Positions 23,857-42,979 are shown, counted from the stretch's first letter. The stretch is DNA of 64,000 nt from Litoditis marina (GCA_964036275.1 OZ038433.1:26023485-26087484), one strand, 5' to 3'. Translations and numbers: made by a program. Notes: generated by a model from the letters alone, not told the origin.

Positions 23857-26800
23857 AAATTAAACAAGATCAAAAAGAGTTAGGATTTCATAGAAAAAAT
23901 AAAGAGATAAAGCGATAAAGAGAGAGATAGTCCCAATATTTTTCTTTAAACTGGTTCAGAAACAGTAAGGACAATAGTAGGTCGGAGGCGGTGGTGCAGG
24001 GGGTTCCGCTTAGCGGCGAATTATGAGGAAGGCTACATACACGATTACGCGAGGCGGTAACAGTGCGCGCGCAAACAGAAGCCGAGGGGCGAGAAAACAC
24101 GAAACACTCTCGAGAGGGCGACCCTCTGAATGGACCTTCGATTATTGACATATATAACAAGAAAGGAGTGACCGACACGGAAACCCAGGTGGTTATGGTT
24201 AGGCGAAGAACTACTTTTGAGAGCAGGAGGGGGGGGGGGTGGGGGTTGATAAGAAGTTTGAAGTTCACAGAATGAAGTCAATGAAGTTGACAGTTTAGGT
24301 ATAGGATTTGTCAAACCGTTCTGGACACCGTATCATCTTTTTGTATGGGACGGGGTTTGGCCAGCGGCCAGTTCGTCTGCGTATCATTGATCAACACACT
24401 CTCTCAACTGCTGGCAGATAGTCAACGACCGCTCGCCCCGCATCGCTCAATTAATTGCACCCTCAGCTGTCTTTTTGGGGAAAATCGCGACTATAACACG
24501 GGACACTAAGATAAATCACCACTGGTAACAATAATGAACGAGTCGGCGTGAAAATTGTATTTGCACATAGATAAAACGAAAACGCTGAGGCACGATGATT
24601 GAGCAAAACATAACTATTGATTGAGTCACTGGTTTGATAATGTGTTTGCATTGAAATAACTATTTGGGATCATCGTACTCGAAAAGAGGTCAAACTCAAC
24701 TTACGAATGAGCAAGTCAAATGACCAGCTCGATGAAACGGTCCAAATCCAAGTTCACAAGCCATATGTTTTTGAAAACATTTCGACCGAAAAAACCACGC
24801 AGAATACAACATCAAAAACTTGTGAAAATGTGATTGTACGATCGGAGGTGATATTTTAATAAGGTAAATACCGAAGAGTTTTTAGGTTATATAATTTTGT
24901 ATCGTTGAGATGCGTTGGAGGTCATAGCGGAGGTAGTTTGCTCCGATGACACGGAATTAGACGTATTTAGTGCGACTTAGGCAGCTGATACACACGAAAA
25001 CGCGGTCAGAAAAAGGAAGGTCGGGCCTTTTTTGAAGGGATTCGCGAGTTCATCAAATGATTGCGACAAGGTCAACAGAACACTTCGACTCGAGGGGGTT
25101 GCAGCGAAAACTGGGATGGGGATAAACAAATCAATACTATATGCAATATTAGAAAACACTTATCAAGGTTTAACACGAAGGAACCTTAAACAAAAATTCA
25201 ACACTTTACAAAAATTACAATTTATTTCATCATTAACAATATTTACTCGCAAACAAGAGATCACAGGTTGGAGGGAAGTGAATTTCGGTTCTATAACTAC
25301 ATTTCGCTCAACTGTTTTCCACGGTTGTCAGTTCATGAATGTGCGAAATGTTTCCGACAACTGTAAAGCCTGTTTTAAGTACTTCAATCAGCATCTCTTC
25401 CGAAATGTGCATACTTCGAATGAAGCGTGGGGAACATTATAAATATTACTCTACTACTGCCTTCTCGTAGGGCTGAAATGCGATCTCCCTGACTACGTAA
25501 TGCAACCCACAGCTCATCTTCGAGTGTGTTGAGTCAAACGGGTTGGGGGCTAGATGGCGGCATCATGTTACCGTCTCGCGGGCGCGGTCAACTAGTTGGC
25601 GAGACCGCGCTCTCAGATGACCGAACACAGAAAAAGATCAGGAGCGGCGCGCGACGAACAATGACTTGGCGAGAAACAAATCGAGGTGCGAAGAGCTCTG
25701 CATCATTGCCTCGTCGCTTTTTATATAGGCGTACCGAATGCGTAATGGTTATTTCCTAATCTGGAAGCTTGACGCCTTCGATTTAAAACCATCATAACTG
25801 TCGTTCGAACAACCTATGAATCATAAGGGATTGAACAAAATTTTAGCAGAAAAGAAAAACTTCAATGTACACCTTCATACGTAAACTTCTGACGATTATT
25901 AGAACACACAACCTATTCCGTCATGCATGTAACGTCTTCACCTGTCATGAACTACTTGAAATATTATTGTTTTACGTTTTCACGTTTCAAAAGTGCATGA
26001 GTGAATAGAGTAGGTTGAGTATGATTTGTTTTGTCGGGACAAGAATGAATTGAGGACAAACATCTGGCGCGTAAGAGAGTCGTGTAATCTATTAGCTGGG
26101 AAGGATAAACTGCCAATCAGGGGGTAATGCATTGAAAATGACCACGTGTGGCCCCAACAGATTGCCTTGTTGGGGTCAAATGTTTTTTGAATGACAATGT
26201 ATTCAAGAATCTTCTCAGAGAAAAGCGGGTCGATACTGTACAACTAATTCTCTCTGATCAAACTACAATTCAGGTAATACTATTGTTTGTTGATGAAAAT
26301 GAAAAAAAGTACAGTTAACGACTCTATATAATGCACTTCACTGTTCCACTATGGAATCGTTTTCAAGATTTCATAACACGGTTCAATTCCTTAGGTCTCA
26401 TCAGCGGAGGTTTACTAACACACAGATACAATAAACCTACATCATACTAGTAATAACCGACAGAGTCACCTGCAGCATTGAAACAACTTTCAAAATGTGA
26501 TTGCACAAACTATACGTGGCTAAATAGTTGTTCTATATTCACGAAACTATTCGAAAATGACATGCGACACGTTATGCAATCAGGTATTCATTCAATGTTT
26601 TCATTGGCATTTACAGGCGGCGCGTTTCCAAAGTCACGAACGATGTTGTTTTCGGCTTTCTTCTACTTTTTCTGTAGCTGAAATGCAACCAGTCGCAGAT
26701 GTTATGGGATAAGAATCGACTTGGAAAAACCTCGTTATCGCCTTGTTTCAATGAAAGAAGAAAATCATGCTGGAATAGGAAACGCGTAGAGAAACGCTGT

Positions 26801-29463
26801 TGTGAGCAATCAAACTGAGCGCACGAAACGGACCGGACAAAATAAGTTAATATAGTTATTATAACTCAAAGTGGATTTTGACAGCGATAACAATGAATGT
26901 TCGAACGAATGTTTGCTAAAGAGAACATATAAGATATGAAACAATTATAAAACACCGTTCTATGCAAAGCATCGGAAAACGTTATTTATCGCCTTGAGAT
27001 TAGAATTTGATGTAATCCAATACTGGATAGGGTGTCAAGCAATCACAATATTTGCCGTGGGTTCCAGCATCTAGCTGACACCCGAGCACCCGATAATCCT
27101 TCTAGCAAACGAGGGAGTAGCCGGCGAAAGGACAACTATTGGGAGTGACTCAATCTTGTAGTTTGATTGCGATAAACGCCTTACGATGTGGACAGAACGG
27201 GATAAAACTACAAACACAGTGGAAAAGAACAACGTACACAAAGGGTTGTTTGGAAAAGAACGAGCCCTCTATGCGGCTGGCCCCTATCCCTCAGAATGAC
27301 AGATATTCTGATTTTGAGACTTTTCCACGAAATATATAAAACTTCCTGCTAACGACTATACTACCATGAGAACTCGTGAATGAGCAGTGGGAAGCTCCCG
27401 CGAGTAACAACCACAGCATTCACTAGTTTCAGTAAATTCTCATATATGTCCATATTAATGTGGAATCTGATGAGTTGAATCAGAATAAATATTCCATTCT
27501 GTTTCATGTACGAAGAGCGAAAGAAACACGTACAACTAATGACATTGAAGAGTTGCACTGCACTCTGTGAGAATGTGCTCTGAAATACCCGATATACTCA
27601 TTTCCAAATTCAAACCTTCCAAGTCAAACTCTTTTGCGCATCATTGAGAGTCCGAAGCAAGGCCAAGTACACTAAGAACATGTTCGTTCAACTGAGTTTT
27701 CCGCATGTAGTGAAAAGGTATGAAAGTTTCAAATGCCATTGAATAGATCATACCTATTTTTTTAGTAATATAGAACATTTAAGGAATAAGGGAGATAGGA
27801 AAACCAGAAGTTGAGAAAACAAAATGACTATCGTCATAAGGAAATAAGCGGTTGTCATGTCCCAAACATAGCATCTGTATTTCCGTTCCCAGTAAACGTC
27901 TTTGTTGGCTGAATCTTCAATTATTCCGCATGCTTGCGCAGCGCGCAACGCCCTATCCCTATCATCTAACTGATCAATGGAGTATACGTAATATACAACC
28001 TGTATCCACAGTAGAGGTGAAAATGGAACTGAAGTTTTGCAGAGAAAGATGTTAAACCGTTACAGATTACCGACAGTAGTTCAATTTTAGTATTTTACGC
28101 TAGTACTCGGAATAGTCCGAACTAGTCAGTCAATACTAACTGGAGAAAACTCTTTGGGAACATGCTCAGTAAACTCCTCGGAGAAGCCGAATTCTTCACA
28201 ATGGATCAAACATTTTTAAAAGAACACCGGTATAGAATTTCACATAGAATCTTATTGAAATGACGTGAACGATCTTTGAAGCGAACATACATTGCCGTTG
28301 TACTCAAAAAATCCAAAGAACTTGAGTGTTTTGATCTCCCAATAGTATTTGTGGCAAATGAAAAAAATGCACTGTTGCCCTGTGGCAAGATCAAAATAAA
28401 TACACCACATGTGCATACTAAATTTCTTTTGCAATAAACCAGAAAATGAAAAATGAGGAATAGCCGATTGGAACGACGTTGAGAAAAGTGTGTTGAAATG
28501 CGTGGTCTTGCGGCTGAGTCGAGGAACGCCAAGGTCACTCGAGAAAACAATAGAGCGATGGATATCAGTTTAGAGGGTAACCTAGTTGGAAGGAGAGTTA
28601 GTTACGAAACTTGTGAAATAATAGTCTCCGATTTAGAGCAACACAGTAAAATTATGTATCTACACGTTCAACTCACGCAAAATCACAGTACACAAGTCAT
28701 GAGACTAATAAAAGATGGCAGAGAACTTTATGGAATGTCAGGGCAGGCTTGTGAAAAGTTCGGGTAATAAGGTAAATTTGTGAGTTTTTCGACCAATCGT
28801 ATAGCTTCATCACTTTTCATCTTTCAATCATACATCACAATATTAAGTGTGCTCCATGTTTTAATAAACAAAAAAACAAGATTGAAAAATACTGTAAATA
28901 ACAACAGTCATTCATGTAACAGGTCATTCATGTCAGCTGGAGAGAACATAAAGATCAGAGAGACGCCAGACTAATTGAATTGACCAAAATGCTTGATTTT
29001 TGTTGGTTTACAATGTGCAATGACGCCAATCGATTACAATAGAATATAGAAAATAGAGAGAGAGGGTGGTTGTAAACAGTTTCCCAATGGGAACGATGAG
29101 CGACCTCGTGGCAGAAACCAAAGAGAGACTAGCCATAAAATAGGAGCATCAAGGTCCAAATATGGAACATCTGCGCTGTATCAATCAGAATAGAATGACG
29201 GATTGACATGCAAAGGTTGGAAGGTGAGAGGGTAACCACAAACAAGAAACATCCGAACGAATACATCTACGAGCTCACCGAGTTTTGTGAACTTCAATTG
29301 GATTTGGATCTACAATTGACTCATTGAGTACATGAAAAGAACTCGCGCTGGCTAGGAATCAAATATATAGTCGTCGCCAACGCAAAGGCGGGAGGGTACT
29401 GTATATCTCACTTTCCGCTGTGTACGCACACATGTCTTTGGTTGCAAAGCTTGGCGGTCATGT

Positions 29464-29533
29464 GCTCTAATAGCGTAGTGGTTAGCGTCCTGCTACGCAT
29501 CTTTTGCTCGCAGGTTCGATGCCGATGAGAGAT
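29464..29533 (+). pseudogene. Degenerate tRNA-like sequence
   Basis: It carries a consensus A box (TAGCGTAGTGG, 29471-29481) and a B box (GGTTCGATGCC, 29513-29523) at tRNA-like spacing, with CTACGCA where the anticodon loop would be (ACG). The T stem and acceptor stem do not pair, so this is a tRNA pseudogene or the head of a tRNA-derived SINE. Confidence 0.45.
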
Positions 29534-31082
29534 AGAAAATTATAAATTTAGCACCCACTATAGCCGTCAATTAATGATATTCGACGTGTTGTTTGATCTT
29601 GAAGAAAAATAACAAAACATGTTCAGTTCATATGGTTGTCGTTATAATTATCTTTGACGAGTATAGTGCTCAGATTTCCTAACTGGACTCGTTGGCAGCG
29701 TGCCTAAAACTTTGGAAGACTGTTATTTAGAGAAAACATATATTTTACAGAGAGTTTGCTCGAATACAAATTATAACTAAGGGGAAGAACCCTTCACATA
29801 AATTTATATTATTCTGAAGTATTTCAACATGTTCAAAAACTACCTTGAAATTTCATTGGCAAGCTGCCCAAGTCCAGTTGGGAAATGTGCGAACTATAAT
29901 TCTAACGATGATCTCAAATTGCTAATGGTTAATAAATCCGTGTTTATTCGAGATAAAATCCAAGAAAGCTCTTGAGATAATATATTCTTCTCACACAAGT
30001 GTTTCTGCGGCTGAATAAATGGGGAATTGCAGTGACCGCCAAATGCATGTCTCGGTTTCTTTGATCAGTGCAAAACGGGCTATGAAAGATGGAGAAAAGA
30101 CAGCTGCATGACCATTCGCGTGCGAAAACCTCAACCAACAAACAGTCGTATACTCCGTTTCACAAATCGATAGCCAACATACAGTACGCGGCTGCAAACT
30201 CAATTTATGATTCTAAAAACACTGAAAACGGACGTTTAAAACTTTCAAGAAAAATTCCGATGAACCTGCTTGGACGCTCGACTTCATACGGTAAGGGTTA
30301 GGAGTGTGTGGACTAAACCATTAACAAACTATGCCAATATTTGTAGCTATCATCTACCAAACTGAGATTTATAGTGCATAAAGTCCGACGAAATATTCCA
30401 ACCCAGAACAATACAAAATCTGTTCTGAGAATCTTTACTCGAACTTACAGAAAATCCGGCATCGACACATAGTTTTGCAGAGGTCAGAACACGATGACAA
30501 AGAATAGCTGATGCAATTCGGTTTAGGACTTTGGTGAGTTTCAATCTTTTATCAGGTGATCAGCTTATAAGCTTACACCAGCACGTTAACTACAAAATGA
30601 TGCATTGATAAATGAAAAGTCATTATTTTACAAAAGTTTTCCGCTTATTTAGCTGATCATTTTTCAACTAGATGATCTCGAATTGTTATTGTGTTTGTAA
30701 AACAGAGCAAATGTGACATTGTTGGGCTTCTCTTCTCGGCTGCTCATCATCAACTTATTGTTCTGCACCATTGTTGAGTGAAACAGTTGCGATGAAACGT
30801 TCACAAACATCACAAAGTGTGTATTTTACATCATTGTTGTAGCTCAATTTCGATGTTTTACAGTTTAAATTGTCTGAACGAGTTTTAGAAGAATTGCGAA
30901 TTCGTAATTTGTGAAGATACGATCATACGGCTTACACAGAATACCGCACGTGCCACAACCGTAATGAACTAGAACCGTAGATAGCCTAACACAGTAACTA
31001 TCCCACCGAACTGTTAAGAGGTTATATCTCATCAAATGCTCATCCGGTTTATGTAGAAATCACAGAAGTTTCAAATGTCGAA

Positions 31083-36399
<5,317 letters not shown>

Positions 36400-37219
36400 C
36401 GCGAAAATAATGTACATATCTGAACATAGTTTTCTTGACGAGTTGTTGGTGTTTTCTGCGTATGTGTCTCAATTTTTTCTCAGCTGTTTTCGATACTGTA
36501 CTACTGAGTGTGACGTGTACTGTGTACACAGTGATTTTTTAAATTCTAACTGTGTGGTGTTTGAACTGCAGGGAACGGTTTATTTCTTATTCGCATTTGG
36601 TTTTCACCATTTTGAACAAAACTATTCCAAACACTTTTCTAACTCTTACAACGGAATAATTACAGCATAAATGAAAATGCATAGTTATTTGAAAATTCTC
36701 ATATATTACCACGGAGTAGAAGAACATTTCATTTCCGGATCAAATATCCTAGTGATTTGTTGCCCTAAATCTGAAACTTTAAGTGGAAAGTTACAGTTTG
36801 AGTTCAAAACTCGCAAATCGGTTGGTGGGATTCGACAATTTTTATTGAACGGTTCGGTAATATAGTTGGTTTCACCCATCGATAGTAGTCAGCCATGCTG
36901 GCCGAGCGCACCCTACATTGCAGGCTAATGATCTGGCAGCTTGCCAGTCTTTTCATTGCAAATAAAATTCAAAAAATGGTTATTTTGGGATTTTTGCAAC
37001 TTTTTTGCTTTCAAAAAATTGCCACATGATCGGGGAGTAATTTAAACAACTTTTTGTGCGATAAAATGAGCATTGAAAAACGGCCAAAAAATAGGGTTGG
37101 TTGGATATCACTGTTTTTGGTTTGGGCCACCATGTTCAGATGGCCGGCTGCTTGTGGGCGCCGCGCCAGCCATCACAGCTGAGTTCAATACCCAGCTGGT
37201 GCACAATTTTGATTAGGCT

Positions 37220-37309
37220 GATCGCTGTTGGAAACTTTCCAACACAGTTGACTCCGCCCACTAAAATGTACTGTAACTGGTTGCTATCGATGGTTGAAAC
37301 GAACTATAC
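37220..37309. repeat. 90-bp repeat shared with cyclase intron 8
   Basis: About 90 per cent identical by eye to 45608-45697; both contain TTGACTCCGCCCACTAAAAT and end in GAACTATA. The last 40 bp resemble the right arm of the foldback elements at 37662-37897 and 38703-38943, so this may be a solo half-element of that family (family C). Confidence 0.7.
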
Positions 37310-37661
37310 GAGCTGTGTTTTTTCTACAGTCAACATTTGGAAACATTAATTCACACTGTAGAAGTTCATGTGAATATATCGACAACTATATGATCAGAGA
37401 TAAATGAGTTGCATTGGGTGCATTCCTGGTCCAGGGGCACCGTCTTATCTGCAGTTGCTATGCTTCGGAGATAATATTCATTTCAATAACCAACTACAAT
37501 TCAATCAATTTCACCCATTCTACCTGCCAACCTTATCGATTTTTTGATCACTTGCTTTTTCATGATTTTACCTCTGGAACTATAATTTCTGAAATGTTTG
37601 CTGTATCGTTCGTGACGCGTTCCAATCACATCACGAATGATGTGTGATAAACTCTATTTTG

Positions 37662-37897
37662 TATAGTCTGTTTCACGAAACAATAGCCCTCTACAGTAAG
37701 ATTATAAAACTTTTAAGTGAATTTATAATATCTTGTAGGTGTTGTACATAGTTTAAACTTTGTGATTTCGTTTTCCACTTCGGGTACTACAAGCATACAA
37801 AACAGTGAATCTTAAATTCTGTTTGTTGACTAGATAAATGCGTTTGAATTTTTGAAAGATTACTGTAGAAAGTCATCGATTGGTGAAACGAACTATA
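37662..37897. mobile_element. Foldback element, family C, copy 1
   Basis: A 236-bp element with imperfect terminal inverted repeats. The left end TATAGTCTGTTTCACGAAAC...CTCTACAGTAA pairs with the right end TTACTGTAGAA...GGTGAAACGAACTATA. No coding capacity. Confidence 0.65.
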
Positions 37898-38130
37898 GCA
37901 CCAAATGCATCAATTTCAATGAGTACACTCTTCGAGTCTACCTTTCCTTAAGCACTCATGAAGAACAATTGTGAAAATTAGTTATGTACAGTGGTTGACT
38001 GAGTGACAATAACTAGTTGTAACCGACTGGTAGTGGATACCTGTTCTGTCGAACACGGAAAATCGTTTGTGATCTTCATACACTCATCGGAACGAAACAG
38101 TTTGTAAACTAATTAAGATATTTTCAGCAA

Positions 38131-41100
38131 ATGACCCTCTGCAACAGTCAGAAAGCAACTAGAAAAGGGCCGAAGATTGCCATAATTGGGGCGGGAATGG
38201 CCGGGCTATCGGCTGCCAAACGACTGACTGAACTCGGATACTCGAATTTTCACGTCTTCGAGGGATCGGACAGAATAGGAGGCAGAATACACCCCATCGC
38301 TTATTGTGAGTTTTTATGGTGCCACTATTTCCCAGTATTCAATTCCAAAACTCTTGATGACTAAAATTCAACTTGGAAACATTTTTCTTCGAAACGATTT
38401 CGAACGGCACTTTTCATTGCATAACTTATAACAAACTCCCATTGTGTTGACAAGTAAGCATAAAAATAGCATTTTCTGGGGGTTTTCTCCCACTTTCCAG
38501 TGATTTCAGCTCATAGTGTCCCTATTCACAGACGGAGGCTATCTGCAGATGGGGGCTCAGTTTCTGAACGGCTCGGACAATCCCGTGTTTGAGATAGCGA
38601 GAGATCTGGGAGTTGTCTCGGAACCCGTTTCCGATTTGGCGCATTTCGATGAGGCTCAGTTCATCTACGGAGACCAACCTGTTGATGGGTGAGTGATAAA
38701 GATTATAGTCTGTTTCACGCACTTATAACCCTCTACAGTAATATGCTTCAACTCACAAGTCAAAGTTTAGTATATTGAAGTTTTTTTTGATTTTTCTCAA
38801 GTTCTGGATCTGTCTTCTGTACCTTCACTACTACAAACTCTAGAAGTTTAGAACCAAACAACTGATAACATTCATTAGAAAAAGGCTTCTGAATATTAGA
38901 CGGCTTACTGTAGAAGGTTATAGATTAGTGAAACGGAGTATATATTAGAGCCAACACGACTGATACTGGATAGTATTCACTTGTATGAATAGCTTATAAA
39001 GTACAGGTTCATATACACTTTTCTTTTCAGGAGAACAAACTTTTGATGCTTCCGACAAACAACTTTCACAACATATATCATTTTTAAGATGTGAATGTTG
39101 CATTACCGTTTGGAAGTCTAAAATCACTGGGACATTGTCGATAGTCCGTTTTAGAGCCGACATTGAACTCTTCAAACACTTCATTGAACCATTAGACGAA
39201 AAATACCGCGGATTTTCTGCTCGATACAAGAGAATGGGAGAGGTCTATACGTTCCATACACTCTTCACTGAGGACTACGAACACTTTCTCCACGTGAGCC
39301 ATCTGTTGGGCTATTCATACCGATTGGTGTTTGTCGCGGGTTCATACGTTTCATTTATTGAAATTTGCGGTTAAAATTTGAGAAAATATAATTTATCTAG
39401 GATCAAGGTTCACACCTAAAACTGAAGACAATCTTTGGTCTAAGACGGAGGAGCACATCCACTCAAATATTTGGCTAGCATGTTTTTTTATACTAAAGAT
39501 TATATGTCTTTTTTTAGGTTATGTTCGAAGCTTTTCTGATAAGATTGTTTCAGTTTAGGACAACAAGATCAGTGGACATCGCAGAAACGTTTTCGATGCT
39601 CTGACGAGATCATACAGATCTTATTGGGAATTCGAATGGGCTGCCGACTGGACAGATGTCAGGGATCATTATAACTTCAAACATTACACAAATTTCTTTA
39701 TTCACGAGTTTGCTTTATATTCAGACCGCATGAATAACCAGGGGCCCCAAGAAATAGAGCGGGACTACTTTCTACAACCAGAAGAACAATAGAGTCCTGC
39801 TGAACTTGACTTGTAGTATGATCCCTCCAACACACACATCATCACTTTTGAATCACGCTAAAAACGCATCGGGAGCAAACAGTGTAGACATCAGACAGCA
39901 CCATACAACGTTTCTGTCTAAAAATTCTCAGAGTACGTATGCTAGATGATCCCGGCACCTTTATCCTGCGTCTCCTCAAACATACGCTGTTTCTCTGCTC
40001 TCACATCTCGCCGGGATGTAAGAGACGAGAAATAGTGAGGCAGAGCATAAGACGCAGGATGGGATGGAGGTGCCGGAATCTTATAGCTGACGTACTCTGG
40101 AGTGATCTCTTCACTTTTCTATTCCAGTTGAGCTTGAGCGTACTTCGACATTGGAATGACGGCGGTCCTGTGGGAGAATCGTATGCAACCGATAAAATTG
40201 GCTACAAGGTGGGTATAACCTTTGCATTCGTTTTTAGATAGGTATGTCCTAGAATGCGTAAAAGACCGAAACCCAAGTTCGAAAGCCTCCGTTGCACGTT
40301 ATCGTATATAGTTTTACGCGACATATCAGAAAAATTAAGAAAAAACACTACGTTTCTTATATGTATTTTCATTCCATCTTCAAAATAAATGTATTCAGGC
40401 TATTCTGGATTTCATCTACAACTCCACCCCTCATGAAGTGTTTCATTTCAACTGTCGAATTGGGAACATTGACTATTCTGGGGAAAAGATTCAGCTGACT
40501 TTGGATGACGAACGTAACCTCACCGGGTTTGACTACGTCATTGTGACCAGCTCATTGGGCCATTTGAAGAAGTTCCATGATTCGCTGTTTACTCCACCTC
40601 TTCCTGAATACAAGAAAGACGCCATTGAAAAGATAGGTGAGTTCAGTAAAACGAATGTCTTCGCAGAGCGCTCGTGCGATTCAACTTCTTGACGATAGTT
40701 TTGAACCAAAAACGGGTTCGTAGGAAACTGTATAGTTTGCATTTCATAAAAAAGAATACGAACATAAATTTGAATTTTGTACTTCTCTAAAAATAATTCC
40801 AAACAGGTTTCGGTGGCTCGTGCAAAATATTCTTTCGTTGGGAGCACAAGTTCTGGCAGGACGACTGTTTTTCGATCGCCCCGCTGCCCGTGAAAGGCAT
40901 GGCTCGAAAAGACATTGACCCATTTGAAAGAGAATTAACCACACTTCAGGTGAGTCAACTCCAACTGCTATAAAAAAATTAAAGTTAAAATACAAAACCT
41001 AGGACCAGCATACGTTGTTATGTCTCAAACTTATTGAAACCTGTAAATCCCTTTTTTTGTTGCATTTTTTGTGATTTTCCGGCGTGACATACCACTTCTA

Positions 41101-41542
41101 TCATTCTTTCTCTTGACTATTCTCTTACAATGTAACTATATTGAATTAGAGCTGGTGTCGTGGAAAGTAGTGTGTTTTAGGCAGTTGACTGGGAGGCGAA
41201 CACATTGATGGCATGGATAGCCGGCGCGGGTCACAAGGTACACACTATTCCAAACAATTTAACAACGTGGATGGCTACAGTACACATGCAAAGTGGCTCT
41301 GTAAAAACTATTGATTGACTACAAACTGATAGAGTGTGAGTAGTGAGGACGAAAAACCCGAAACAAACGCACACAACAATGTGCATTTGTAAGTCGTACA
41401 ACAATGTGAACGTATATAAAACTAAGCGTCCGTGGAAGCATGTAGAGATGTTACCTGGCTCACACGTTTCAAGTGCAGCTTATTTATCCCACTGTCATAT
41501 TGTTATTTCTCCACTTGTATAACACATGCTTGCATGTTGATA

Positions 41543-41583
<41 letters not shown>

Positions 41584-42802
41584 CGTGGTCTCACCTAGGT
41601 AATGGATGAGCTAAGTGATGAAGAAATCCGCGAGAGAGTCACTCGTCTGATCAGAGACATGATGAGTGATCAGAGTATTGAACCACCCGCCGATATTATT
41701 AGGTGAGCCCACTTTCTAACTTTTTAACGTCAGATTTCTACGGAAAATAAGTTCACGCGTGATGTCAAGGTGAGCTGGTAATAAAGCTAGTAATCATCAA
41801 TCTTCAACCCTCTATGGGCAGTCATTCATCATAATATGATAATGACTTGGAGCGAACAAGTATCTGTAGTCGTAGTTTTCAGAATAAACAACGGATTAAA
41901 AGACACATTTATTTATACATATTTGGAAAAAATCACATTGCTTCCTCTCAACTTTTTTTTCACCGTCAACAAGAATAAGAAAAAAAACTAGCATAACGCG
42001 AAGAGCTGCAGAGCTATTAAGTTCTATTTACACGTTCATTCTCTCATACTAGTTTAGATCTCGCCTCACCGAAAATGATCTTCTATGCGGTTCTTATTCG
42101 TATTTGAGCAAAGCTCAGGCGGAGGCTGGAATCTCCACAGAATGGCTAGAGAGACCGATTACCGTTCATGGAGCACCGAGACTACTTTTCGCCGGAGAAG
42201 CCACTCATAATAGGTAAACATGTCGTTTCAAATTTTATACTGTTGAAATGTATTGACGAGTCTGTAAATGACATAAAGCGCGGAATATTTCCTTAATAGT
42301 GTGATTTGCATATAGTGAGAGCACTTGAGGTTGAAAAGTCGTTTACAGCTTGTGAGTCTGAAAAAACAGTGCTGGTCTCAAGTTTGACTTGACTCGAGAG
42401 AACTTTGAGCGAGTTCAAATGTTACAACCTCCTCAGAACCTCTTCAGAAAATGTTACTCCTCAGTACATTTTGGTATCCGTTCATGTTATCGCGTTTTAT
42501 CTTTTTGAGCCCAAAATCTCTATGACATCTAGTGTGTTTCCCTACGAGGTAACTCGTGAGTCTCAAGCTCCACCTAATCTGGTGGATATTCAATGACGCG
42601 GGCTGAATTCGTAATTGAACTTGAAGTTGGAAGTTTATGTTTTTTTTTCGCGATAACTTCAGGGAACATATGTATCAACAGACAAGTGAAATAGATTGTA
42701 TTTTGCAGATTGTTCCAAACCGCAATCGGGGCCTACCTCAGTGGAGTTCGGGAAGTTGATAGAATTGTGAGCCTCGAAGAGAGAATCAGAAGTCGTTTGT
42801 AA
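38131..42802 (+). CDS. Flavin amine oxidase, polyamine-oxidase type
   Basis: Predicted FAD-dependent oxidase of the polyamine/spermine oxidase family, which oxidises secondary amines and releases hydrogen peroxide. Eleven exons give 1443 nt (480 aa): 38131-38305, 38532-38688, 39155-39293, 39559-39657, 40128-40208, 40399-40636, 40807-40949, 41181-41237, 41599-41702, 42059-42214, 42709-42802. Phases match throughout. Residues 16-31 hold the FAD dinucleotide fold (IAIIGAGMAGLSAAKRL), followed by FEGSDRIGGRI and GGYLQMGAQFLNG. Lys303 in GFGGSCKIFF corresponds to the family's conserved active-site lysine. The C-terminus has LLFAGEATHNR and AIGAYLSGVREVDRI. There is no SWIRM or tower insert, so it is not an LSD1 histone demethylase. 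The usual active-site His of the WIHG motif is replaced (FLNG), so substrate is uncertain. Intron 4 starts with GTCAGG. The guanylate cyclase ATG follows 178 bp downstream. Confidence 0.88.
38703..38943. mobile_element. Foldback element, family C, copy 2 (amine oxidase intron 2)
   Basis: A 241-bp relative of the copy at 37662. The left end reads TTATAGTCTGTTTCACGCAC and CTCTACAGTAA; the right end reads TTACTGTAGAAGGTTATAG and GTGAAACGGAGTATA. Confidence 0.65.
39931..40097. mobile_element. Foldback MITE-like element, family A, copy in amine oxidase intron 4
   Basis: Closely related to the element at 33505-33672 and in the same orientation: GAGTACGTATGCTAGATGAT at the left, CTGCGTCTCCTCAAACATAC inside, and a complementary right arm ending GACGTACTC. 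It ends about 30 bp before the acceptor of exon 5. Confidence 0.82.
41543..41583. repeat. (AATC)n microsatellite in amine oxidase intron 8
   Basis: About ten AATC tetramers ending 15 bp before the acceptor of exon 9. Confidence 0.92.
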
Positions 42803-42807
42803 ATAAA
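42802..42807 (+). other. Poly(A) signal of the amine oxidase gene
   Basis: AATAAA begins at the last base of the TAA stop codon. If used, the oxidase 3' UTR is only about 15-30 nt, leaving about 150 bp before the cyclase ATG. Confidence 0.55.
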
Positions 42808-42880
42808 GCGTTTCCTACTATTCTAGTTACTATGAACCTTCGTTTATGTTATTTGTGTAAGTTGGTGTACGTCGTTCACT

Positions 42881-42904
42881 CTACCCTCCCAATTTAGAGG
42901 GTAG
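42881..42904 (+). other. Hairpin between amine oxidase and guanylate cyclase
   Basis: CTACCCTC (42881-42888) pairs perfectly with GAGGGTAG (42897-42904) around an 8-nt loop. It sits in the short gap between the two co-directional genes. Confidence 0.6.
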
Positions 42905-42979
42905 TCTCGACAGGTGGCGTGTTCGATGATAATGAATATTCCATGCAAAGGTGCGCTCATTCGACATTAGACGCCCAAC

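Larger units (their letters stand above)
19469..31082. other. Long stretch with no recognisable gene
   Basis: About 11.6 kb in which I find no exon chain with matching phases and no known domain. The longest open frames (minus 22677-23081, 134 codons; plus 25032-25442, 136 codons) have no motif and no good splice context. Listed separately: a minisatellite, a foldback element, a perfect hairpin and a tRNA-like remnant. Also present are purine-rich runs at about 19995-20035, an 11-G tract at 24229-24239, and a GC-richer block at about 25550-25700 followed by TTTTTATATAGG at 25719-25730, which could be a promoter but has no gene I can attach to it. Confidence 0.5.
36400..38130. other. Region between transporter and amine oxidase genes
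   Basis: No gene recognised in 1.7 kb. It should hold the transporter 3' UTR and any amine oxidase promoter. Two repeats of one family lie here (37220-37309 and 37662-37897). The last bases before the oxidase ATG are an acceptor-like ATATTTTCAG (38118-38127) followed by CAA, so the oxidase message may begin with a spliced leader or a spliced 5' UTR exon. Confidence 0.45.

Noticed and set aside
24229..24245. G-rich tract as a quadruplex
   Set aside because: One 11-G run plus one 5-G run with no further spaced runs nearby; could fold but not distinctive.
25032..25442. 136-codon plus-strand open frame
   Set aside because: No recognisable motif or splice partners; length is within chance for an 11-kb gap.
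39658..39790. Reading exon 4 of the amine oxidase on to the stop near 39792
   Set aside because: It would truncate the enzyme before its substrate and second FAD segments; splicing at GTCAGG to 40128 restores the family sequence in phase.
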